Source of the DNA: Acidovorax sp. NCPPB 3576
Lineage (GTDB): Bacteria; Pseudomonadota; Gammaproteobacteria; Burkholderiales; Burkholderiaceae_C
NCBI RefSeq assembly: GCF_028473605.1
Contig: NZ_CP097267.1
Coordinates: 3,278,501 to 3,342,500, forward strand
Reading direction: 5' to 3'
DNA length: 64,000 bases
Numbering within the stretch: position 1 is the first letter of the stretch; every line of letters starts with the position of its first letter. The position numbers and the translations under genes were made by a program. Shown here one piece after another: positions 17,635 through 24,899 of the stretch. The notes beneath the pieces were generated by a model. That model was not told the origin of the DNA and did not search any database. It saw only the letters and a program-made list of their open reading frames with translations.

Positions 17635-18549
17635 TCAAAGCTCCTTGCGGATGTCCACCAGCCGCGTGAGACCGTAGATGATCATCAGCACGACGGCCAG
17701 CAGGATCACGGCGTTGGCGGCCGCCAGCGGAAACTGCAGGTACGAGGTCTGCACCTGGATGATCTTGCCCACCGAGGCGATCTGCTGCCCGCCCATCACG
17801 CCGATGGTGACGAAGTCGCCCATGACGATGGTGATGACGAAGATCGAGCCGATGATGATCCCGGTGCGCGACAGCGGCACGATCACGTTCCACAGCGTCT
17901 GCCAGCCCGAGGCGCCGGAGTCGCTCGCGGCCTCCAGCAGGCTGCGGTCGATGCGCATCATGCTGTTGAAGATCGGCACGATCATGAACATGGTGTACAG
18001 GTGCACGAAGGCCAGCACCACGGAAAAATCGGAGAACAGCAGCCACTCGATCGGGGTCTGGATCAGGTGCAGGTCGATCAGCGTCTGGTTCACCAGCCCG
18101 TTGCGCCCCAGCAGCGGAACCCACGAGATCATGCGGATCACGTTGGAGGTCCAGAACGGGATGGTGCACAGCACGAACAGCAGCGTCTGCATGCCGGGCG
18201 AACGCACGTGGAAGGCCAGGAAGTACGCCACCGCGAAGCCCAGCACCAGCGTGATGCCCCACACCAGCAGGCTGAACTTGAGGGTGGACAGGTAGGTGCG
18301 CAACGTGGTGCACAGGTCGGCCGTGTTGCCGCAGCCCTCGAACACCGACAGGTAGTTCTTGAAGGTGAAGCCGGGCAGCAGCTCGTATTCGTTGAAGTCC
18401 CAGAAGCTCACCATCAGGATGAGCCCGAGCGGAACCAGAAAGAACAGCACGAACACCGCGGTGAACGGCGCAGCCTGCCACCAGGCCGCGATCCCGCGGC
18501 CGGGCGCGGCGGCCACGGCAGCGGTATGGGAGGTCGAAGGAGGGCTCAT
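17635..18549 (-). CDS. ABC transporter permease, PotB type
   Basis: A 304-residue inner-membrane protein, six predicted spans. The N-terminal tail (MSPPSTSHTAAVAAAPGRG) is followed by the first span and a long periplasmic loop, then the EAA loop LEAASDSGASGWQTLWNVIVP (shown in part). Partner of the PotC-type permease to form the membrane channel. Start at ATG 18549; in-frame codons upstream are not protein-like. Confidence 0.87.
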   Translation of the reverse strand: MSPPSTSHTAAVAAAPGRGIAAWWQAAPFTAVFVLFFLVPLGLILMVSFWDFNEYELLPGFTFKNYLSVFEGCGNTADLCTTLRTYLSTLKFSLLVWGITLVLGFAVAYFLAFHVRSPGMQTLLFVLCTIPFWTSNVIRMISWVPLLGRNGLVNQTLIDLHLIQTPIEWLLFSDFSVVLAFVHLYTMFMIVPIFNSMMRIDRSLLEAASDSGASGWQTLWNVIVPLSRTGIIIGSIFVITIVMGDFVTIGVMGGQQIASVGKIIQVQTSYLQFPLAAANAVILLAVVLMIIYGLTRLVDIRKEL

Positions 18550-18636
18550 GGTGCGGTGGAACGTGCTTAAAGGAAAGGGCTTCTGGGACTCGCCGATCGG
18601 TGAGCCCGGGCAGCGGATGCCGCCCGGCTTCATCGG

Positions 18637-19920
18637 TCAGGCCGCGACGAATTCATTCCATTTCTGGACCATGTAGTTGTTCTCGTCCATCAGCGCGTTC
18701 CAGCAGGCGATGCCGCCCATGCGCGACTCGTAGCTGCCGCCGTCGCGCACGCTGCCCGCCTTGGCCAGCAGGTCGCCATTCGGGCTCTTGATGTCCTGCG
18801 CTGCAGGCTTGCCCTCCATCCAGTAGGCCCATTCGTAGGCTTGCATCTTGGCCTTGGCGGTCTCCAGCACGGCGCTGTAGTAGCCCTGGCGGTTGAGGTA
18901 CGCGCCGGCCCAGCCGTCGAGGAACCAGTTGATGAACTCGTACGCGCCGTCCAGCTTCTTGCCCGACAGCGTGGCCGGCAGCCCGAAGCCCGCGGCCCAG
19001 GCGCGGTAGCCCTCCTTGAGCGGCTGGAAGTTGCAGGCGATGCCCTTGGTGCGCACCGCCGTCACGGCCGGGCTCCACATGGACTGGATCACCACCTCGC
19101 CCGAGGCCATCAGGTTGACCGACTCGTTGAAGTCCTTCCACAGCGCGCGGAACTGGCCGGCGCGCTTGGCTTCGATCAAGGTCTTGATCGTGAGGTCGAT
19201 CTCCTTCTTGGTCATGTTGCCCTTGTCGGGGTACTTGTACAGGCCCATGGCCTCGACCACCATCGCCGCATCCATGATGCCGATGGAAGGAATGTTCAGG
19301 ATGGCCGTCTTGCCCTTGAACTCGGGGTTCAGCAGCTCGGCCCAGGAATCGATGGGACGCTTGATGAGGTCGGGGCGGATGCCCAGCGTGTCGGCGTTGT
19401 ACACGGTGGGAATCAGGCTCATGAACTGCGTTGGACTCTTGGCGAACACCTTGCTCTTTTCGCCTTCGAGGTAGATCACCTTCTTGGGCGCGGTGCCCTG
19501 CTCGCCCACCGCCTTGCCGCCCACCATGCCGGTGGTGAACAGCGGGGTGATCTTGTCGGCATTCTTGATGCGCTTGGTGTCGATGCCCTTCAAGTTGCCC
19601 GTGGGCACGATCTTCTTGAGCGAGAAGTACTCGGTGTCGATCAGGTCGAAGCTGTTGGGCGCGGTGACGGCGCGCTTGGTCACGTCGTCCGTGGTCACGG
19701 CCACATACTGGATCTCGATGCCCGTGTCCGCCTTGAATTTTTCAGCGATGGCCTTGTCCTGGTTCACCGCCGTGCCCAGGTAGCGCAGCACGATCTTCTC
19801 CTGCGCATGGATGGCCGGGAACATGCCGGCGGCCAGGATGCCGGCCGTGCCCTTGAGCAGCGAGCGGCGCTGCACGGCGGACGATGGGGCAGCGAGGGAT
19901 TCGGAAGACGCATCGGACAT
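18637..19920 (-). CDS. ABC transporter substrate-binding protein, PotD/extracellular type
   Basis: A 427-residue periplasmic binding protein. The N-terminus has a twin-arginine motif QRRSLLKGTAG followed by a hydrophobic stretch ILAAGMFPAIHA, so export by Tat is likely. The mature part opens EKIVLRYLGTAVNQDKAIAEKF and contains TDDVTKRAV, the look of spermidine/putrescine-type binding proteins, but it is longer than PotD and the ligand is unknown. It lies 87 bases before the PotB-type permease and 109 bases after the ATPase gene. Confidence 0.85.
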   Translation of the reverse strand: MSDASSESLAAPSSAVQRRSLLKGTAGILAAGMFPAIHAQEKIVLRYLGTAVNQDKAIAEKFKADTGIEIQYVAVTTDDVTKRAVTAPNSFDLIDTEYFSLKKIVPTGNLKGIDTKRIKNADKITPLFTTGMVGGKAVGEQGTAPKKVIYLEGEKSKVFAKSPTQFMSLIPTVYNADTLGIRPDLIKRPIDSWAELLNPEFKGKTAILNIPSIGIMDAAMVVEAMGLYKYPDKGNMTKKEIDLTIKTLIEAKRAGQFRALWKDFNESVNLMASGEVVIQSMWSPAVTAVRTKGIACNFQPLKEGYRAWAAGFGLPATLSGKKLDGAYEFINWFLDGWAGAYLNRQGYYSAVLETAKAKMQAYEWAYWMEGKPAAQDIKSPNGDLLAKAGSVRDGGSYESRMGGIACWNALMDENNYMVQKWNEFVAA

Positions 19921-20029
19921 GGAAAGCTCCTAGGTTGAACGAAGGGACAGGGGGAGGAAATCTTTTTTTCGGGCACGGGCAGCGGGAACCATGACGCCCG
20001 GTGGGTGGCGGTCGCCGGCCTGCAGCGCC

Positions 20030-21118
20030 TCAGGCCGGCACCGCGACGACAGCGCCCGCCGAGGTCGGCCCGGAAGGCGCCTGCAGCGGATGCGCGCGCT
20101 CAGGCCGCCAGTGCAGGCGCACCGCATCGCCCACTTGATAAGGCCGGGCGGCATAGGCGTCTTCGGACACCATCACGGAATACGCGGCGGTGGTGCTGGA
20201 CGACACCACGGCGCCTTCGTCCTGCAGGCCCAGCAGCACGTAGGTGCCCTGGTACTCCACATCGGTCACCACCGCGCCGATGTGGCTCGACCCGGCCGGC
20301 AGCGCCTCGCCCACCGCGGCGATCTGCAGGTGGTCGGTGCGCACGCCCACTGGGCCGGACGGTGTGGCGATCACGTTGTGCCCGCCCATGAAGCGCGCCA
20401 CGAACTCGCTCGCGGGCCGGTTGTAGATCGTGTGCGGCGAGCCCACCTGCTCGATGCGGCCATGGTTCATCACCACCATCGTGTCGGCGAGGGCCATGGC
20501 CTCTTCCTGCGAATGGGTCACGTGGATGAAGGTCAGCCCCAGCTCCTTTTGCCAGCGCCGCAGCTCGGCGCGCATCTGGATGCGCAGGAACGGGTCCAGC
20601 GCGGACAGCGGCTCGTCCAGCAGCAGCACGCGCGGCTCGGTGATGAGTGCGCGCGCCAACGCCACGCGCTGCTGCTGCCCGCCCGACAGCTCCGCCGGCT
20701 TGCGGTCGGCCAGGTGCCCCATCGCCACGCGCTCCAGCAGCGCCCGCGCCCTGCCCTGCCGCTCGGCCTTGCCCACGCCCTTCATCTTGAGACTGAACGC
20801 CACGTTGTCCAGCGCGGACAGATGGGGAAACAGCGCGAAGCTCTGGAACATCATCGCCGTGCCCCGCTCGGCCGCCGGCAGATCGGTGATGTTGCGGTTT
20901 TCCAGCAGCACATCGCCACTGGTCACCGACTCGTGCCCCGCGATCATGCGCAGCGTGGTGCTCTTACCGCAGCCCGAAGGCCCCAGCAGGCAGCAGTAGC
21001 TGCCGCTGGCAATGCGCAGATCGATGCCATCGACGGCAGGCTTGCCCTGCGCATAGCGCTTGGTCAGCGCGACGATTTCGATGGCGGCGGGGGCCGAGGG
21101 GTGGGAGGTGGCATCCAT
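20030..21118 (-). CDS. ABC transporter ATP-binding protein, PotA type
   Basis: A 362-residue ATPase that powers the importer at the cytoplasmic face. Walker A GPSGCGKSTTLRMIAG (near residue 44), Q-loop MFQSFALFPHLSALDNV, signature LSGGQQQRVALARAL, Walker B RVLLLDEPLSALDP and switch THSQEEAMALAD are all present. The last ~110 residues form the TOBE regulatory domain. First gene of the leftward operon; a TGTATACA palindrome lies about 50 bases upstream. Confidence 0.9.
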   Translation of the reverse strand: MDATSHPSAPAAIEIVALTKRYAQGKPAVDGIDLRIASGSYCCLLGPSGCGKSTTLRMIAGHESVTSGDVLLENRNITDLPAAERGTAMMFQSFALFPHLSALDNVAFSLKMKGVGKAERQGRARALLERVAMGHLADRKPAELSGGQQQRVALARALITEPRVLLLDEPLSALDPFLRIQMRAELRRWQKELGLTFIHVTHSQEEAMALADTMVVMNHGRIEQVGSPHTIYNRPASEFVARFMGGHNVIATPSGPVGVRTDHLQIAAVGEALPAGSSHIGAVVTDVEYQGTYVLLGLQDEGAVVSSSTTAAYSVMVSEDAYAARPYQVGDAVRLHWRPERAHPLQAPSGPTSAGAVVAVPA

Positions 21119-21169
21119 GCCGGGGCATCACGCAAACGCCATGCCAGCCTGGAATACGGTTTTTGCACC

Positions 21170-21185
21170 GTTTTGTATACAAAAC
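21170..21185. promoter_or_regulatory. Palindromic operator candidate for the GntR regulator
   Basis: A perfect 16-base palindrome GTTTTGTATACAAAAC, containing TGT-AT-ACA, which fits the t-GT-N-AC-a rule of FadR-subfamily GntR sites. It is 52 bases upstream of the ATPase start, in the only gap before the importer operon. It also lies upstream of the DUF6402 gene on the other strand but 206 bases away. Confidence 0.65.
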
Positions 21186-21390
21186 TACGCCGCCATGAAG
21201 ATCGGTGCACCGCTGTGGCGACTGAAGGCACCACAGATGTTATTTGCCCAATGGTTACGTGATTTTTATGCAAATAAAGTAAGAGTACGTTGCAAAGGGG
21301 CCATTGCGGAGGAGGAACTTTTAAGATGCGCCGCGCGGTTATGTGCATAGAAATGGCTACCGTGCCTTGCATAGATAAAAGGGAGGATTC

Positions 21391-22272
21391 ATGACGAAAG
21401 ATGTCAACGATGCCGCGCTTGCCGCGGCCCGGCTGATGGCGAAGCCGATCAGCCTCGCTTCGGATTACCCGGCCGCCGGTTGCTTCAAGAATATCCAGTT
21501 GACCGATATTCCTGCTGCCATGGAAAAGAACGGATTCCGCGTGGGCGCGGCCCTGATGCGCAAATGGTTCACGGGAGCACCCTTCGCCATGCCGAGTGCC
21601 TGGAAAACAGGCCTAGGGGTAGACCACAGGTCTTTGGCCATGCAGCACCTCGACACTTCGATTGTCAGCATGCCGTGGGCCCTGCGATTCGGAAGGACGC
21701 AGGAAACTTATTTGGAACTGAAAAATGCCGTAGCTGGCAAAGGTTCAGAAAGAAGTTGGGCCTTTTCACAAAAGGAGCTCTTCACCAACCTCCTAAAGAC
21801 GGGGAAGCTGGGAGCCCATGCCGCACCGTTCGGCATCAGTCATTCCGTCGTCGATGTGCATGAGACGGCACATGTCAATGCTCGCTCCGTATCGGCGAAC
21901 GGCTTCGAAAAACTGACGGACCCGCTTGATGACATGTATTGCGCACTGGGCGCTTTCACATTGCATGTCGCAGCAGAGGGCGTTGTCACGCCATTGCAGA
22001 GAAACACCATCGCACCCACGCACCGAGTAGACATTCACAGCTTGGCTTTCTACATAAGAGACTGCTACGACTTCTCAGGCGACCAGATCCTTGGAAACTG
22101 GAATGCCAGTGAAGTGCGCAAGGTGCCTTCCTCAAATCTCTATATGGTGGAAAACGCCAGTTTCCGCGAATGGCGCTCACGCCATCAAAAGGGTGGTGAC
22201 TTCATTGTTTTCTCCGATCTTTATCGTGAAAAACTGAGGACACCTTTGACTTGGTATTTCAAGGTGACTTGA
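21391..22272 (+). CDS. DUF6402 family protein, putative effector
   Basis: A 293-residue protein with no signal peptide and no membrane span. I place it in DUF6402 from the IPAAMEKNGFRVGAALMRKWF segment (near residue 45; given in part) and the PWALRFGRTQETYLEL segment, followed by VVDVHETAHVNARSV and a Trp/Tyr-rich C-terminus. The family's function is not known; I associate it loosely with type VI secretion neighbourhoods, which is not shown here. A strong ribosome site GGGAGGA precedes ATG 21391. Its GC content is clearly below that of the flanking genes. One base separates its stop from the first of three related membrane-anchored proteins, an arrangement like an effector with its immunity gene. 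Confidence 0.65.
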   Translation: MTKDVNDAALAAARLMAKPISLASDYPAAGCFKNIQLTDIPAAMEKNGFRVGAALMRKWFTGAPFAMPSAWKTGLGVDHRSLAMQHLDTSIVSMPWALRFGRTQETYLELKNAVAGKGSERSWAFSQKELFTNLLKTGKLGAHAAPFGISHSVVDVHETAHVNARSVSANGFEKLTDPLDDMYCALGAFTLHVAAEGVVTPLQRNTIAPTHRVDIHSLAFYIRDCYDFSGDQILGNWNASEVRKVPSSNLYMVENASFREWRSRHQKGGDFIVFSDLYREKLRTPLTWYFKVT

Positions 22273-22273
22273 G

Positions 22274-22678
22274 ATGCGCATGCACTTGCCAACTCCCGCG
22301 TCCACCACGAAGCGCAGAACATTTTGGCGCAGATGGCAATGGTGGGTTGGACTGATGTTCTGGCTCGTCGCCTTGCTATCCCTTGCAATCTGGCTGGTGT
22401 TCAACACCCCTATTCTTTTCGTACTTGCCAACTCCAGTTATTTTGGAAAGGCCGAGTTCTCTCACTCCTCGTACTGTGAAAACACCAACCATCGCTTGGA
22501 TGTCTACCTGTACAGAAACGGAGACGGCTACGTTCAACTGGTAGATGGCGCTGGCCGCGCGCACGGCCAGTCGCTTTTTTCAGAAGGGACTGAACTAGGA
22601 CCAATTTGGTCAAACGATTGCAAGCAGGTGAGTGTCAACACAGACAAAGATTCTGTCTCGTTGAGCGTAGCGCCATGA
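22274..22678 (+). CDS. Membrane-anchored two-cysteine protein, copy 1 (immunity-like)
   Basis: A 134-residue protein. A basic N-terminus (KRRTFWRRWQWW) is followed by one long hydrophobic span (about residues 25-52), then an outside domain with Cys68 region SSYCENTNHRLDVYLY, the core GDGYVQLVDGAGRAHG and a second Cys in IWSNDCKQVSVNTD. The two cysteines probably pair in the periplasm. It follows the DUF6402 gene by one base, hence is coupled to it, and shares its low GC. About half of the last 52 residues are identical to copy 3 at 22889-23272. I do not recognise a named family. Confidence 0.7.
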   Translation: MRMHLPTPASTTKRRTFWRRWQWWVGLMFWLVALLSLAIWLVFNTPILFVLANSSYFGKAEFSHSSYCENTNHRLDVYLYRNGDGYVQLVDGAGRAHGQSLFSEGTELGPIWSNDCKQVSVNTDKDSVSLSVAP

Positions 22679-22739
22679 GGGCGACTCAGCACCCCAATGT
22701 CATGGTCCTCGCAGCGGTCGATGCTCCACACGTTCTCGC

Positions 22740-22865
22740 AGGGAACACCTCGGTCATTCCTATCAGGCACCTGACTGCCTCATCGTCAATGTCGGCACCG
22801 ATGAAGAACGCACAGATTTAAAAGTGCGCCCTTCACTGGCACATCCATCGGCCCATCATCGCTGA
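22740..22865 (+). pseudogene. Broken copy 2 of the two-cysteine membrane protein
   Basis: Between the two intact copies, one frame reads DCLIVNVGTDEERTDLKVRP (22773-22832), against DCLSVTVSTDRRRVRLEVKP at the end of the 22889 gene and DCKQVSVNTDKDSVSLSVAP at the end of the 22274 gene. The upstream part of the gene (span, first Cys, GYV core) is missing or scrambled, and the frame runs past the normal end to a TGA at 22863-22865. No start codon with a ribosome site serves it. It is best read as the 3' remnant of a third array member. Confidence 0.6.
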
Positions 22866-22888
22866 GCCCGCCTTCGATACACCTTTCC

Positions 22889-23272
22889 ATGAAATCCCAC
22901 ACCTCTTCCCTCTCCACCCACCGCGCGGCCTTCCGCCAGCCCCGCTTTTGGCAGACCTGGCCGCGATGGGCGTTGCTGTTGCTGGCCGGCATGCCGCTCG
23001 CCCTGCTGGCCGGCTCCCTGCTCTCCTCCCGCGCATTCAACACCGCCGAACTCATGCACACCGATGTCTGTGGCGGCGGCGATTACAGCCTGGAGTTCTA
23101 CGACTACAGCGACGGCGCCGGGTACGTGAAGCTGGTGGACCAGGCCGGGCGGTCGTACGGCCGGGCGGAGCATTCGGACGCCGACGCGCTTCGTCCGGTG
23201 TGGTCCGACGATTGCCTGTCGGTCACGGTCAGCACGGACCGGCGTCGCGTGCGGCTGGAGGTCAAGCCCTGA
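22889..23272 (+). CDS. Membrane-anchored two-cysteine protein, copy 3 (immunity-like)
   Basis: A 127-residue paralog of the 22274 gene: basic start, one span (ALLLLAGMPLALLAGSLL), then MHTDVCGGGDYSLEFYDY, the core GAGYVKLVDQAGRSYG and VWSDDCLSVTVSTD. Topology should be one helix with a small disulphide-bonded domain outside. Its GC content is high like the chromosome, unlike copy 1, so the copies did not arise by a recent duplication at this site. It converges with the alginate-lyase gene. Confidence 0.7.
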   Translation: MKSHTSSLSTHRAAFRQPRFWQTWPRWALLLLAGMPLALLAGSLLSSRAFNTAELMHTDVCGGGDYSLEFYDYSDGAGYVKLVDQAGRSYGRAEHSDADALRPVWSDDCLSVTVSTDRRRVRLEVKP

Positions 23273-23296
23273 GCGGTCAATTGCCGGCGCGGCGAC

Positions 23297-23316
23297 GGCC
23301 CCTGCACGCCGGGGCC
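23297..23316. terminator. Hairpin between convergent genes
   Basis: A GGCCCC/GGGGCC stem with an 8-base loop lies midway in the 58-base gap between two converging genes. There is no T-run on either side, so it could at most be a bidirectional, factor-assisted stop. Confidence 0.3.
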
Positions 23317-23330
23317 GGCAACCCCTCCGC

Positions 23331-24479
23331 TCATCCTCCCGTGGTGCGTGCAGCAGCAGGCAGAAGGTTGAATGCCAGGCGCCAGTTCGCGCGCCCGCCG
23401 CTCAGCCGCTGGGCCAGGGCGGCACATTCGGGATCGTAGGCGGCGGCCAGGACCAGCAGCGGCAGCGCGTCGCGTGGCTCGTACAGGCTGCCGACCACGT
23501 GGCCCCGTTCGCCGTTGTCCGATCGCGCCTTGTCGAAGCGCACGTCGCTGCGCACGAACTCGGCGTGCGTCTTCTCGCCCTTCAGATACGGCATCAGCCA
23601 CGCCACGCTGTGGGCGATGGAGGCGCCGTTCGCCGCCTTCCAATGGTAGAAATCCTCGCCCTGCTCTGCGAAGGCCAGCGCCAGGGTGACCAGCGGGCGC
23701 AGGTCGTACACGTGGTACGACAGCGCATCGCGCTCCTGGAAATCGACGCTTTCGCCACTGGCAAGCAGGTTGTCGTTGATCTGCGCGCGCAGGCCGTCCC
23801 GGGCATAGGCGATCATCCGCGCATCGCCGAGCGCGAAGCCGATGAGCCCGACGATCTTCAGGCGATGGCTGTGCCAGTTGTTGGTGGCGGTTTTCTTCTT
23901 CATCTCCCGCGACCCCATCTCGGCCTCGGCGATGCGGCGCATCCAGCCATCGATCGATTCGCGCGTGGCGGCGCCCAAGTCGCCCCGCACCATCCGGTAG
24001 CCGAAGATGGCGGGCTCCAGGCCGGTTTCGTCGATGGGCTGGCCGCTCGGGTGGTTGGCCTGCGACCAGCGCAGCAGGTACTCGCCCGCCTTGGCGGCAT
24101 GGCGCGGGTCGCGGTCCAGCCGGTAGGTGATGGCCAGCGCCTGGATCTTGGCCATGTCCTGCAGGCCCGCCTCGGTCTGCGCCTTGAGCGCATCGCCCCG
24201 CAGCCGGCCGCCGGTGGTCAGCACGGCCACGGGCCGGGGCTCGCTCTTCATCGCGTCTTCGGCGATGCGGCGCTGGGCGGTGACGGCACTGCGCCATGCG
24301 GGGACGGACGCCGATGGCTCTCTCGCCTGCGCCCATTGCCGCTCGGTGGGCCAAAGCGTTTGCGCGTGCGATAGCGCGGCGCAAGACAGCATCGCGAAGG
24401 CCAAAGCCGCCGACACGGCCTTGCGGCCACCATGGACAAAGGGCATCGCGTGCCGAGCTCCCGACCGAAACATTGCCAT
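23331..24479 (-). CDS. Alginate lyase family protein (PL5-like), secreted
   Basis: A 382-residue protein with a signal peptide: AVSAALAFAMLSCAALSHAQ (about residues 20-39). The mature part is an alpha/alpha-barrel type: ALAITYRLDRDPRHAAKAGEYLL, then KKKTATNNWHSHRLKIVGL holding the Asn-Asn/His cluster used for catalysis in alginate lyases, then LSYHVYDLRPLVTLAL with a Tyr. Substrate may be alginate-like or another uronate polymer. It starts at ATG 24479, with AGGAAAG upstream. No alginate biosynthesis genes are near, so a periplasmic clearing or scavenging role is a guess. It converges with the two-cysteine protein gene. Confidence 0.75.
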   Translation of the reverse strand: MAMFRSGARHAMPFVHGGRKAVSAALAFAMLSCAALSHAQTLWPTERQWAQAREPSASVPAWRSAVTAQRRIAEDAMKSEPRPVAVLTTGGRLRGDALKAQTEAGLQDMAKIQALAITYRLDRDPRHAAKAGEYLLRWSQANHPSGQPIDETGLEPAIFGYRMVRGDLGAATRESIDGWMRRIAEAEMGSREMKKKTATNNWHSHRLKIVGLIGFALGDARMIAYARDGLRAQINDNLLASGESVDFQERDALSYHVYDLRPLVTLALAFAEQGEDFYHWKAANGASIAHSVAWLMPYLKGEKTHAEFVRSDVRFDKARSDNGERGHVVGSLYEPRDALPLLVLAAAYDPECAALAQRLSGGRANWRLAFNLLPAAARTTGG

Positions 24480-24899
24480 TGATCTTTCCTGGCGGACAAC
24501 GCCGCACCGCGTTGCACGCAACCGCAAGATGGCCAGACAGACCACCCTCCGATGAACCGAGTGAACAAGGCCACCGCCAGATGACGCAGCGGCGGCCAAT
24601 CCAGGCCGATAGAAAGGCAAGCCGCCTCGGGCCTGCCGCGAGCTGGCCAAACGACCGGCTGCCCAGCCCATGATTGGGGGGCCGGCGGGCCACCCTTGCT
24701 TCCAACGGTTTCAGCCGGCGCCGGCCGTGCCCATCCGCACACCGTTGCATTGCAAGCACAGGTGTATTTCCCTCGCGACGATTGAAACACCTATATACAT
24801 TCATACGGGCGAGGCATAGGCTCCCGCCCGTTCCCTTTGCGCCTGTCTGAGCGCACGGCCATCCATCGGGCCCACCACCATCTATCCAGGGAATCCTTC
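24480..24899. other. Divergent intergenic region with a partial dyad
   Basis: 420 bases between the alginate-lyase gene and the collagen-like gene, which diverge, so both promoters are expected here. A broken inverted repeat AGGTGT (24760-24765) / ACACCT (24787-24792) with partly matching flanks sits about 110 bases before the collagen-like gene and next to the AT-rich stretch CTATATACATTCATA. I see no well-spaced promoter and no protein-like frame. Confidence 0.45.
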
